This document shows, in pieces, positions 17,417 through 25,340 of a DNA stretch of 49,180 nt. Both the position numbers and the translations under genes were made by a program. Within the stretch, counting starts at the first letter, position 1; the number at the start of each line of letters is the position of its first letter. Source of the stretch: a candidate division KSB1 bacterium (GTDB lineage: Bacteria; Zhuqueibacterota; Zhuqueibacteria; Oleimicrobiales; Geothermoviventaceae); NCBI GenBank assembly GCA_034506315.1, contig JAPDPT010000003.1:74878-124057 (forward strand). Direction: 5' to 3'. The notes below the pieces were generated by a model. It was not told where the DNA came from. It saw only the letters and a list, made by a program, of their open reading frames with translations, and did no database searches.

Positions 17417-17890
17417 GTGCTGCGGTGGGAGCTGTTGACGATCGGCCATTCGAATCGCTCCCCAGAGGAGCTGGTCCGGCTTCTGAAGCAAAACGGCGTA
17501 GAGCTGGTAGTCGATGTGCGGCGCTTCCCTTCTTCGCGCCAATACCCGTACTTTCAGCGGGACCAAGTGGCTGCGACCCTCCAGGCCGCGGGCATTGCGT
17601 ACTGCTGGATGGGGGATCTCCTGGGCGGATTCCGGACGGGGGGCTACGAGGGCTACATGGGGACGGAGGCCTTCAACCGTGGTCTCGAGCTCCTGCTCCA
17701 GCGGGCCTCCCAGCGGCGGGCTGCCGTGATGTGCGCCGAGCGTCTTTTCTTTCGCTGCCACAGGCGATTCATTGCTGACGCCTGCGTCCGGTGGGGCTGG
17801 CGCGTCCTCCACATTGTGGACGAAGGCAGGGTGAGCGCCCATAGGGGGGCCTTGGCTCCGGGCCAACTGGAACTGGACCTCACGCTGTGA
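17417..17890 (+). CDS. DUF488 family protein
   Basis: A 157-residue DUF488 protein: it opens with LLTIGHSNRSPEELVRLL, continues with ELVVDVRRFPSSRQYPYF, and has the cysteine-containing AVMCAERLFFRCHRRFIAD segment expected in the second half. The function of this widespread family is not established; a role on nucleic acids or as a small enzyme has been guessed. The GTG at 17417 has GTAGGGA just upstream, six bases after the GT9 stop. It is co-directional with the NYN-domain gene that follows 17 bases later. Confidence 0.8.
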   Translation: MLRWELLTIGHSNRSPEELVRLLKQNGVELVVDVRRFPSSRQYPYFQRDQVAATLQAAGIAYCWMGDLLGGFRTGGYEGYMGTEAFNRGLELLLQRASQRRAAVMCAERLFFRCHRRFIADACVRWGWRVLHIVDEGRVSAHRGALAPGQLELDLTL

Positions 17891-17907
17891 AATGTGGGGA
17901 GGTTGCC

Positions 17908-18417
17908 GTGTCTCAACACTGGCTTGTCGATGGCTACAATCTGCTCCACGCCCTGGCCGATCTGCGCTCCGAAATGGAGCGGGACATGGCGGCAGCCATC
18001 AATCGTTTGCTTGCCCTCTTGGATGATTTCGCGCATCTGCAACGGGCGAAAGTGACCGTCGTGTTCGATGGCAGTCCACCCCCCTCCCAAGGCATAGTAC
18101 GCCCTTCTTCGTTCTTGAACGTGTGCTTTGTGGGATCGGGAATGAAGGCAGATCCCCGCATCCGGACCCTGATCGCCGGGATAGGGGACCGGGCGAATCT
18201 GACCGTGGTGAGTGCCGATCGCGAGATCGCCAACTACGCCCGCGTGTGCGGCGCTCGCGTAGAAACGCCCGCCCAGTTCGAGAAGAGGCTCCAGGAACAG
18301 GCATCCCCAGCAAACGGAGAGATGCTCCAGAAATTCGAACGGGATCTTTCGGACGAAGAAGTGCGCGAGTGGCTGCGTCTGTTTTCTGAGGCGGAGGACG
18401 GGGAGTCGGAACCTTAG
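17908..18417 (+). CDS. YacP-like NYN-domain protein (putative RNase)
   Basis: A 169-residue PIN-like protein of the NYN_YacP family. Acidic residues of a metal-dependent nuclease site are visible in LVDGYNLLHAL (Asp near residue 8), VTVVFDGSPPP and TVVSADREIANYARVCGARV. Bacillus YacP (Rae1) cleaves mRNA in the ribosome; whether this protein does so is unknown. The GTG at 17908 follows GGGGAGG by five bases, better than the GTG at 17887 that overlaps DUF488. It is the last gene of the priA unit. Confidence 0.8.
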   Translation: MSQHWLVDGYNLLHALADLRSEMERDMAAAINRLLALLDDFAHLQRAKVTVVFDGSPPPSQGIVRPSSFLNVCFVGSGMKADPRIRTLIAGIGDRANLTVVSADREIANYARVCGARVETPAQFEKRLQEQASPANGEMLQKFERDLSDEEVREWLRLFSEAEDGESEP

Positions 18418-18584
18418 CTCTAGCCTCGGTTGAGCGGAGCTTCGGCACGTCGATTGCAAGAGCGAGAGCCGTCAGGCTGCCGGGAGCTCGCGGACCGGAA
18501 AAAGCTTCCGGATTCGTAGGAAAAAGAAGCCAATCGGGCGGCGAAGAGGAAAGGGCAAGCTCTCCGGCTCCGCGAAAAAACTGC
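18418..18584. other. Intergenic region with a small hairpin
   Basis: No gene is visible between the YacP-like gene and the ilv promoter. CCGGAA (18495-18500), a five-base loop and TTCCGG (18506-18511) form a perfect six-base stem, 78 bases after the stop codon. No T-run follows on either strand, so a terminator role is only possible. Confidence 0.3.
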
Positions 18585-18615
18585 TTGCATTTTGCGGAGG
18601 CGGCCGTTATCTTTG
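18585..18615 (+). promoter_or_regulatory. Candidate promoter of the ilv-leu operon
   Basis: TTGCAT (18585-18590), 17 bases, TATCTTTG (18608-18615). The -10 box fits the Bacteroidetes-type TAnnTTTG exactly. The transcript should begin near 18621, leaving a 5' leader of roughly 365 bases before ilvD, with the small ORF and large hairpin inside it. Confidence 0.65.
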
Positions 18616-18669
18616 GCGCAAGCTTGGGACAATGAATGCGATTCAGACTCTGCCGCTAAAGGAAGCTCG

Positions 18670-18834
18670 ATGAAGTTCGGTGCGCACAAGGGCCAGAGCG
18701 ATCGTGCCGGTGTGAGGGCGGCGCGGGCATCGGTGCGCACCGAGTACGTCCTATCCTCGGTCCTCCTATCGCTTAGCAGCATTATTCTCTTGCTTCTGTT
18801 GGGCTTGATTTCTGGCCTGCGAATTACCCACTGA
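18670..18834 (+). CDS. 54-residue Leu/Ile-rich small ORF, candidate leader peptide of the ilv operon
   Basis: A good ribosome site (AAAGGAA) precedes the ATG. The first 26 residues are hydrophilic and basic. Residues 27-52 hold 17 branched-chain residues out of 26, including IILLLLL at 38-44. Seven of the eleven leucines use CTA, CTT or TTG and all four isoleucines use ATT, whereas the flanking genes favour CTG, CTC and ATC. The last codons lie in the left arm of a large hairpin upstream of ilvD. This fits a regulatory leader peptide of an attenuation-type system. The alternative is a small single-span membrane protein, and the length is greater than known leaders. Confidence 0.6.
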   Translation: MKFGAHKGQSDRAGVRAARASVRTEYVLSSVLLSLSSIILLLLLGLISGLRITH

Positions 18835-18937
18835 GAGACGCAGCGCCAGAGATCAGCCCAAAGAAGACCCACCTAAAACCTCCCCTTTTCTGACTCAGGC
18901 AAAGATCTCTGGCGCAGGCGTAGCGCATTCGCAGGCC
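18814..18937 (+). promoter_or_regulatory. Nested inverted repeats: candidate structured leader RNA of ilvD
   Basis: The outer arms GGCCTGCGAAT (18814-18824) and ATTCGCAGGCC (18927-18937) are perfect complements. Inside them GCGCCAGAGATC (18843-18854) and GATCTCTGGCGC (18904-18915) are also perfect complements, with a four-pair ACGC/GCGT step between the two stems. The loop is 49 bases and contains an anti-Shine-Dalgarno-like tract, ACCTCCCC at 18878-18885. The left outer arm is the end of the small ORF, so a translating ribosome would cover it. No U-run follows, so it is not a classic terminator. It ends 48 bases before the ilvD ATG. Confidence 0.65.
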
Positions 18938-18945
18938 GCTAAGAT

Positions 18946-18966
18946 GGTTCGCTTCGGGAGCGAATC
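18946..18966 (+). promoter_or_regulatory. Hairpin just upstream of the ilvD ribosome site
   Basis: GGTTCGCT and AGCGAATC pair (one G-U) around a five-base loop TCGGG. The structure ends seven bases before the AAGGAG of ilvD (18973-18978). The GCGAAT in its right arm (18960-18965) could instead pair with ATTCGC at 18927-18932, which is the same segment used by the large upstream hairpin. The two foldings are mutually exclusive at that point. Confidence 0.4.
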
Positions 18967-18984
18967 GCAACCAAGGAGAAGCGG

Positions 18985-20679
18985 ATGCGCAGCGACGTGG
19001 TCAAGCGCGGGATCGAGCGCGCTCCTCACCGGAGCCTCCTCCGGGCTACCGGCCTCCGGGATGAGGATTTCGCCAAGCCCTTCGTCGGTGTCGCCAATTC
19101 CTACTGCGAGGTGGTTCCGGGGCACATCCACCTGCGGGAGGTTGCCGAGGCCGTCAAGCGGGGAATCCGCGAGGCCGGTGGGGTGCCGTTCGAGTTCAAC
19201 ACGATCGCTGTGGACGACGGCATCGCCATGGGCCATGACGGGATGCACTACTCATTGCCCAGCCGCGAACTGATTGCGGACAGCATCGAGACCATGGTCC
19301 AGGCGCACGCCTTCGACGCCCTCGTGTGCATCCCCAACTGCGACAAGGTCGTGCCCGGCATGATCATGGGGGCCTTGCGCGTGGATCTGCCCACGGTGTT
19401 CGTGAGCGGGGGCCCCATGCGAACCGGCCGGCTCGCCGATGGCACACCCGTCGACCTCATCTCCGTGTTTGAGGCGGTAGGCCGCACGGCCCGCGGGCAC
19501 CTCAGCGAAGCCGAGCTTGCGGAAATGGAGAGGAGAGCGTGCCCCGGGTGCGGCTCGTGTGCTGGTCTGTTCACCGCCAACTCGATGAATTGCCTGATGG
19601 AGGCCCTCGGAATCGCCCTGCCCGGCAACGGGACCATCCTGGCCGATTCGCCGGAACGCAGGGACCTTGCTCGCAGGGCTGGACGCCGCGTCGTGGAGCT
19701 CCTGCGCGAAGGAAGGTCCTTACGCAGCTTCCTGACGCAGGAGGCAATCGACAACGCTTTCGCCCTCGATTTCTCCATGGGAGGTTCCACGAACACGGTT
19801 CTCCACCTCCTCGCCATTGCCCGCGAGGCCGGCCTTGGCTACCCATTGCACAGGGTGGACGAAATCTCAAGGAGGACCCCCCACATCTGCAAGATCTCCC
19901 CTTCTTCCTCCCATCGCATGGAGGACCTGGCGAGAGTTGGTGGGGTGTCGGTTCTGTTGCGGGAACTGGCCCGCGCCGATGGGCTCCTCCACCCGCACGC
20001 CGCGACGGTATCGGGGACGGACTTGTGGGGGGCGGTAAAAGACGCCCCTGCCCCGGATGGCGAAGTCGTGCGGCCGCTTTCCGCACCCTACGCGCCGGAC
20101 GGGGGGCTGGCCGTGCTTTGGGGAAGCCTGGCTCCGCGGGGCGCGGTGGTTAAGACAGCCGCCGTCGTCCCCGAGATGCTGCGGTTTCGAGGCCGAGCCC
20201 GGGTCTTCGACGGCGAAGAAGAGGCCAATCGGGCCATCCTGGCGGGACAGATCCGCCCTGGCGATGTAGTGGTGATCCGTTACGAGGGGCCAAGGGGAGG
20301 ACCCGGAATGCGCGAGATGTTGGCCCCCACATCCAATCTGGTCGGTATGGGCCTCGGTGAGTCGGTAGCGCTGATCACCGACGGTCGCTTTTCCGGGGGT
20401 ACGCGTGGGGCCTGTATTGGCCACGTGGCTCCGGAGGCGGCGGCGGGAGGCCCCATTGCCCTGGTAGAGGAAGGCGATCTCATCGAAATCGACATTCCGG
20501 CACGGAAGCTCAATCTGTTGGTGGACGAGCGGGAACTGGAGCGCAGGCGCGCCACATGGCGGCCCGTCCGGCGAAAACCCCTCAGGGGATGGCTGGCGCG
20601 CTACGCTGCCCTGGTTGCCTCGGCCGACGAAGGAGCGGTGCTAAGGTGCCCGGATCAGGACGGGACAACGGAGGTGTGA
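18985..20679 (+). CDS. ilvD: Dihydroxy-acid dehydratase
   Basis: A 564-residue Fe-S dehydratase converting 2,3-dihydroxy-acids to the 2-oxo-acid precursors of valine and isoleucine. Candidate cluster and metal residues are visible: Cys41 in NSYCEVVPGH, Cys119 followed by DK in CIPNCDKVVPG, and the CPGCGSCAG motif around residue 186-193. GGSTNTVLHLLAIA and GRFSGGTRGACIGHVAPEAA are also typical. The ATG is preceded by AAGGAG at seven bases. It is the first enzyme gene behind the structured leader; its stop is followed by ilvB after two bases. Confidence 0.97.
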   Translation: MRSDVVKRGIERAPHRSLLRATGLRDEDFAKPFVGVANSYCEVVPGHIHLREVAEAVKRGIREAGGVPFEFNTIAVDDGIAMGHDGMHYSLPSRELIADSIETMVQAHAFDALVCIPNCDKVVPGMIMGALRVDLPTVFVSGGPMRTGRLADGTPVDLISVFEAVGRTARGHLSEAELAEMERRACPGCGSCAGLFTANSMNCLMEALGIALPGNGTILADSPERRDLARRAGRRVVELLREGRSLRSFLTQEAIDNAFALDFSMGGSTNTVLHLLAIAREAGLGYPLHRVDEISRRTPHICKISPSSSHRMEDLARVGGVSVLLRELARADGLLHPHAATVSGTDLWGAVKDAPAPDGEVVRPLSAPYAPDGGLAVLWGSLAPRGAVVKTAAVVPEMLRFRGRARVFDGEEEANRAILAGQIRPGDVVVIRYEGPRGGPGMREMLAPTSNLVGMGLGESVALITDGRFSGGTRGACIGHVAPEAAAGGPIALVEEGDLIEIDIPARKLNLLVDERELERRRATWRPVRRKPLRGWLARYAALVASADEGAVLRCPDQDGTTEV

Positions 20680-20681
20680 AG

Positions 20682-22472
20682 ATGGGCGCTGGGATCGAAG
20701 CACGCGTTGGGCCAAGCGAGATTCGCCTCAGGAACCAATCCCTGGAGGCTCAGGCCGTGGAGCCGGCCTATGATCTGAGCGGCGCTGAGATCCTCGTCCG
20801 CGCGCTGGCCGAGCAGGGGGTGAAGACCTTGTTCGGGATCCCCGGGGGAGCGGTCCTCGGCCTGGCTGACGCCGTAGGGCGCTACGGCCGCTTCCGCTGG
20901 ATCCTTACCAAGCACGAACAGGGGGCCACCCACGCCGCGGACGGTTACGCCCGCTACAGCGGCCGGGTGGGCGTGGTGCTGGTGACCAGCGGGCCCGGCT
21001 CCACCAATACGGTCACCGGAATTGCCACGGCCTACATGGATTCCAGCCCCATCGTGGTCCTGACGGGCCAGGTGCCCCTTCCTATGGTCGGCAACGACGC
21101 CTTTCAGGAAGTGGACACCATCGGGGTCACCCGACCCATCACCAAGCACAGCTTCCTGTTACGCAGCCCGAACGACATCGCGGACACCGTACGAAAGGCT
21201 TTCTACATTGCTGGCTCCGGCCGGCCCGGTCCCGTGGTCATCGATATGCCCAAGGACGTGCTGGCTGCCCACGGAGACTACATTCCGTCCGCCGAGATCG
21301 TCGTTCGGGGCTACAAGCCCAAGATCTTCGGGCACGCCCATCAGATCTCGCGTGCCGCGGAGCGGATCAACCGCGCGCGTCGTCCCGTCCTGTACATCGG
21401 CGGTGGCGTGGTAGCCTCTGGCGCCAGCGACCTGGTCCGGCGTCTGGCCATCGAAAACCGGATCCCGGTGACCAGCACCCTGATGGGACTGGGCGCCTTC
21501 CCATCCGATCACCCGCTCTGGCTGGGGATGCTGGGCATGCACGGCACCTGGACGGCGAACATGGCCGTCCAAACGGCGGACCTGATCATCGCCATCGGGG
21601 CCCGCTTCGATGATCGGGTGACGGGCAGGGTAGCCGACTTCGCTCCGCAGGCTGACATCATCCACATCGATATCGATTCGAGCGTGATCGGCCGCAATGT
21701 TCAGGTGGATATCCCCATCGTGGGCGACGCCAGGCATGTCCTGATCGACCTCGTGCCCCTGGTCAAGGGCCCCGACACCAAGGAGTGGTTGGAGCAGATC
21801 GAGCGCTGGCGTCAGGATCACCCCCTGCGCTACGATCGCGAGAGCCAGGCCGTCAAGCCGCAGTACGTCATCGAGAAGCTGGCGGAGGTGACGGACGGGG
21901 AGGCGGTGATCGTGACCGACGTGGGCCAGCATCAGATGTGGACAGCCCAATTCTACCGTTTCAAGCACCCGCGCACGATCATCACTTCCGGAGGGCTGGG
22001 CACGATGGGCTTCGGGTTGCCCGCCGCGATGGGGGTGGCGATCGCCCAGGAAGACGGGGCTCCGCGTCGCCCGGTCGTGGCGATCGTCGGAGACGGCGGC
22101 TTTCAGATGACCATGGAGGAACTGATCACGGCTGTCGCCTATCGCGTGCCGGTGAAGGTTTTCGTGATCAACAACGGGTACCTTGGGATGGTGCGGCAGT
22201 GGCAGGAGCTGTTTTTCGGGCGACGTTACGTAGCCAGCGACCTCCGCCAGGCCAATCCCGATCTAGCCCGGGTGGCCGAGAGCATGGGGGCGATGGGGTT
22301 GCGTGTGGAACGCCGGGAGGAGGTCCAGCCGGCCATCGAGAAGGCCTTGTCCTGCGACAGTGGGCCTGTGGTCATCGACTTCCGCGTGGACGGCCAGGAG
22401 AACGTCTTCCCGATGGTTCCGGCCGGCGCCGCCCTGCACGAGATGATCGAGGCCAGACCATCAGACAAGTGA
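20682..22472 (+). CDS. ilvB: Acetolactate synthase, large (catalytic) subunit
   Basis: A 596-residue ThDP enzyme that condenses pyruvate with pyruvate or 2-oxobutyrate, the first common step to valine, leucine and isoleucine. Glu79 in TKHEQGATHAADGYAR activates the cofactor. FAD-binding middle-domain segments include GARFDDRVTGRVADFA. The ThDP motif runs from GDGGFQMTMEEL to FVINN at about residues 470-496. The ATG at 20682 follows GGAGGTG by about six bases. The N-terminal 25 residues before the PYR domain are variable. Works with IlvN, encoded next. Confidence 0.97.
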   Translation: MGAGIEARVGPSEIRLRNQSLEAQAVEPAYDLSGAEILVRALAEQGVKTLFGIPGGAVLGLADAVGRYGRFRWILTKHEQGATHAADGYARYSGRVGVVLVTSGPGSTNTVTGIATAYMDSSPIVVLTGQVPLPMVGNDAFQEVDTIGVTRPITKHSFLLRSPNDIADTVRKAFYIAGSGRPGPVVIDMPKDVLAAHGDYIPSAEIVVRGYKPKIFGHAHQISRAAERINRARRPVLYIGGGVVASGASDLVRRLAIENRIPVTSTLMGLGAFPSDHPLWLGMLGMHGTWTANMAVQTADLIIAIGARFDDRVTGRVADFAPQADIIHIDIDSSVIGRNVQVDIPIVGDARHVLIDLVPLVKGPDTKEWLEQIERWRQDHPLRYDRESQAVKPQYVIEKLAEVTDGEAVIVTDVGQHQMWTAQFYRFKHPRTIITSGGLGTMGFGLPAAMGVAIAQEDGAPRRPVVAIVGDGGFQMTMEELITAVAYRVPVKVFVINNGYLGMVRQWQELFFGRRYVASDLRQANPDLARVAESMGAMGLRVERREEVQPAIEKALSCDSGPVVIDFRVDGQENVFPMVPAGAALHEMIEARPSDK

Positions 22473-22485
22473 GGGAGGGTAGCCG

Positions 22486-22986
22486 ATGGGTGAGATGAAG
22501 GAACACACCATCTCCGTGCTGGTGGAGCAAACCTTCGATGCGCTGCCGCGGATCGCGGGCCTGTTCAGCGGCCGCGGCTATCAAATCGACAGCATCAGCG
22601 TAGGCGAGGCGGAAGAGCCAGGAATGGCGCGGATGACCATCGTGACGCGTGGCGACGATGGGGTGATCGAACAGATCACCAAGCAGCTGAACAAGATCGT
22701 CAACGTGGTGAAAGTCACCGACCTGACGTACGAGCCCTTCGTCGAGAGAGAACTCGCTCTGGTGAAGGTGACGGCCACCCAGAGCACCCGCAGCGAGATC
22801 ATGCAGATCGTGAACATCTTCCGCGCCAAGATCGTGGACATCAGTCCGAAGACCCTCACGGTTGAGTGCACAGGAAGTCGCGCCAAGGTCCAGGCGATCA
22901 TCGGCATGTTGCGGCCGTTTGGGATCCGTGAGATCTCGCGCACAGGCAGTGTGGCCCTGAAGAGGGAGTTCCGCGGCGAAACCTGA
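22486..22986 (+). CDS. ilvN: Acetolactate synthase, small regulatory subunit
   Basis: A 166-residue regulatory subunit. An ACT domain occupies about residues 6-80 ([20 protein letters not shown], then [20 protein letters not shown]), followed by a C-terminal ALS small-subunit domain. It stimulates the large subunit and normally confers valine feedback inhibition; the length is that of the standard IlvN/IlvH type. Strong ribosome site GAGGGAGGG lies before the ATG. Only 13 bases separate it from ilvB. Confidence 0.95.
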   Translation: MGEMKEHTISVLVEQTFDALPRIAGLFSGRGYQIDSISVGEAEEPGMARMTIVTRGDDGVIEQITKQLNKIVNVVKVTDLTYEPFVERELALVKVTATQSTRSEIMQIVNIFRAKIVDISPKTLTVECTGSRAKVQAIIGMLRPFGIREISRTGSVALKREFRGET

Positions 22987-23045
22987 GGTTTTCCCTGCTT
23001 ATCGCAGCGGCTGGCGCACCGGAGGATGGACGAAGAGGAGGAGCC

Positions 23046-24050
23046 ATGCGCATCTGGTACGATCAAGACGCAGATCTGACGGCGCTCGAGGGGAAGACAG
23101 TGGTGATCCTCGGTTTTGGAAGCCAGGGGCATGCGCATGCCCTGAACCTGCGGGATAGCGGGGTTCACGTGCTCGTTGGACTGCGGCCCGACGGCGCCTC
23201 ATGGCAGAAGGCAAAGAACGCAGGGCTACCGGTGCTCCCGATCCCGGAGGCGGTGGCCGCGGCGGACGTTACGATGGTCCTTCTCCCTGACCAGCACCAG
23301 CCTGCCGTCTACGAGAAACAGATCGCCCCGTATCTGCGACCCGGTTCGGCCCTGGCGTTCGCGCACGGATTCAACGTCCATTTCGGGCAGATTAAGCCCC
23401 CCGCCTCGGTCGACGTCTTCATGGTAGCCCCGAAGAGCCCTGGCCATCTGGTGCGCAAACTCTACACGGAGGGAAGAGGGACCCCCTGCCTGCTGGCGGT
23501 CCATCAGGATGCCACCGGCGCGGCCCAGCAGATCGCCCTGGCCTACGCCAAGGCCCTGGGAGGGACCCGAGCTGGGGTGATCGAGACCACCTTTGCGGAG
23601 GAGACGGAAACCGACCTTTTCGGCGAACAGGCGGTTCTGTGCGGCGGGGTTTCGGAGCTGGTGAGGGCGGGATTCGAAACGCTGGTGGAGGCGGGTTATC
23701 AACCCGAGATCGCCTATTTCGAATGCCTGCACGAGCTGAAGCTCATCGTCGATCTGATGTACGAAGGGGGGATGGGCAGGATGTGGTACTCCGTGAGCGA
23801 CACAGCCGAGTACGGCGGGATGACGCGCGGGCCCCGGGTGATCGATCAGCACGTGCGGGAGACCATGCGTTCGCTCCTGGCAGCCGTGCGCGACGGAAGC
23901 TTCGCCCGCGAGTGGGTGGCGGAGAACAAGGCAGGGCTCCCGAACCTGACGCGGCTACGACAGCAGTGGCGAGACACGGAGCTGGAGAAGGTAGGAGCTC
24001 GGCTGCGAGCCATGATGCCCTGGGTAAAGCAGACGGAAGAGCCCAGCTGA
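23046..24050 (+). CDS. ilvC: Ketol-acid reductoisomerase
   Basis: A 334-residue class I enzyme that isomerises and reduces acetolactate or acetohydroxybutyrate. The dinucleotide motif [17 protein letters not shown] is at residues 23-39, followed by the cofactor-phosphate loop [10 protein letters not shown]. Magnesium ligands are expected in [15 protein letters not shown] and in [14 protein letters not shown]. The size fits the short, bacterial class. The ATG has AGAGGAGGAG upstream. The cofactor preference cannot be assigned safely from sequence alone, although an Arg-containing loop usually goes with NADPH. Confidence 0.97.
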   Translation: MRIWYDQDADLTALEGKTVVILGFGSQGHAHALNLRDSGVHVLVGLRPDGASWQKAKNAGLPVLPIPEAVAAADVTMVLLPDQHQPAVYEKQIAPYLRPGSALAFAHGFNVHFGQIKPPASVDVFMVAPKSPGHLVRKLYTEGRGTPCLLAVHQDATGAAQQIALAYAKALGGTRAGVIETTFAEETETDLFGEQAVLCGGVSELVRAGFETLVEAGYQPEIAYFECLHELKLIVDLMYEGGMGRMWYSVSDTAEYGGMTRGPRVIDQHVRETMRSLLAAVRDGSFAREWVAENKAGLPNLTRLRQQWRDTELEKVGARLRAMMPWVKQTEEPS

Positions 24051-24097
24051 ACGGCTGGAACGGACGGAGCAAGCACAAAAGCGGGAGGTGCCTGGCG

Positions 24098-25309
24098 ATG
24101 AAACGTCGAGTCTACGTCTTCGATACGACCCTGCGCGACGGGGAGCAAGCCCCTGGCTTCTCGATGCGGGTCAGCGAAAAGGTGCGCGTGGCCGCCCAGT
24201 TGGAGGCCCTCGGGGTGGACGTCATCGAAGCCGGCTTCCCCATCGCCTCCAGCGGCGAGCAGGAGGCGGTGCGCCGCATCGCCCAGCAGTGCCAGAACGT
24301 CACGGTGGCTGGGCTGTGCCGAGCCAAGAAGCAGGACATCGATGCCGCCTGGGATGCCCTGAAGTACGCCCGCAGACCGCGCTTCCACATCTTCCTGGCC
24401 ACCTCGGACATCCACCTCGAATACAAGCTACGGATGACCCGGGAGGAGGCCATCCGGGCGGCGGTCAGTGCGGTCGAATACGCCAAGCGCTTTGGGGCAG
24501 AGGTGGAGTTCTCGCCCGAAGACGCCACGCGCAGCGAGGAAGGGTACCTGATTCGGGTGCTCGAGGCTGTCATCGACGCAGGGGCCGACGTCATTAACAT
24601 TGCCGACACCGTGGGATACGCCATCCCCAGCGAATTCGCCCGTCTCATTCGCTTGCTCCGCTCTGAGGTGCGCAACGCCCCGAAGGTGCGCTTCAGCGTC
24701 CACTGCCACAACGATCTCGGCCTGGCGGTGGCCAATACCCTGGCTGGGATTGAGGCAGGCGCGGACCAGGTCGAGTGCACGATCAACGGCATCGGGGAGA
24801 GGGCGGGCAATGCCGCCCTGGAAGAGGTCGTGATGGCCCTCAAGGTGCGGGAATCCGTGTTCTCGGTGGAGACGGGCATCCGGACCGAGCTCATCTATCC
24901 CACCAGCAGGCTCGTTCAGGAGATCACGGGCGTCCACGTGCAGCCCAACAAGGCGGTGGTCGGGGCCAACGCTTTCGCGCACGAGGCGGGGATCCATCAG
25001 CACGGGGTCCTTTCCCATGCCTCCACTTACGAGATCATGACCCCTGAGTCCATCGGCCTCACCTCCAATCGGATTGTCCTCGGCAAGCACTCCGGCCGTC
25101 ACGCCGTGCAGAAGGCCCTGCACGACATGGGTATCCGAGTTGATCGGGAAGGTCTGGATTGGGTGTATGAGCGGATGGTGGCCCTTGCGGACGAAAAGAA
25201 GCACGTAACCCAGAGGGACCTGCTGCGCATCGTGGACGAATTGAAGCAGGTCAAAGCGCAAGCGGTCCTTCTCCACCCTGTAAACCAGACAGCGGAAGCT
25301 GGGAGCTGA
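24098..25309 (+). CDS. leuA: 2-isopropylmalate synthase, short form without regulatory domain
   Basis: A 403-residue HMGL-like TIM-barrel enzyme condensing acetyl-CoA with 2-oxoisovalerate, the first leucine-specific step. The motif [13 protein letters not shown] (Arg13, Asp14), the metal-binding [13 protein letters not shown] near residue 202, and the glycine-rich [14 protein letters not shown] are all present. Typical LeuA proteins are near 510 residues and end in a leucine-binding domain; here the protein stops after the linker subdomains ([12 protein letters not shown]). Homocitrate synthases have a similar length, but the leuCDB neighbours argue for isopropylmalate. ATG at 24098 follows GGGAGGTG. 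Confidence 0.9.
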   Translation: MKRRVYVFDTTLRDGEQAPGFSMRVSEKVRVAAQLEALGVDVIEAGFPIASSGEQEAVRRIAQQCQNVTVAGLCRAKKQDIDAAWDALKYARRPRFHIFLATSDIHLEYKLRMTREEAIRAAVSAVEYAKRFGAEVEFSPEDATRSEEGYLIRVLEAVIDAGADVINIADTVGYAIPSEFARLIRLLRSEVRNAPKVRFSVHCHNDLGLAVANTLAGIEAGADQVECTINGIGERAGNAALEEVVMALKVRESVFSVETGIRTELIYPTSRLVQEITGVHVQPNKAVVGANAFAHEAGIHQHGVLSHASTYEIMTPESIGLTSNRIVLGKHSGRHAVQKALHDMGIRVDREGLDWVYERMVALADEKKHVTQRDLLRIVDELKQVKAQAVLLHPVNQTAEAGS

Positions 25310-25340
25310 CAGACCCGTTGCGCTACGGCGAGGAAATGCC

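Noticed and set aside
18418-18985. T-box riboswitch upstream of ilvD
   Set aside because: The conserved T-box sequence (AGGGUGGNACCGCG) and a U-tract terminator are absent.
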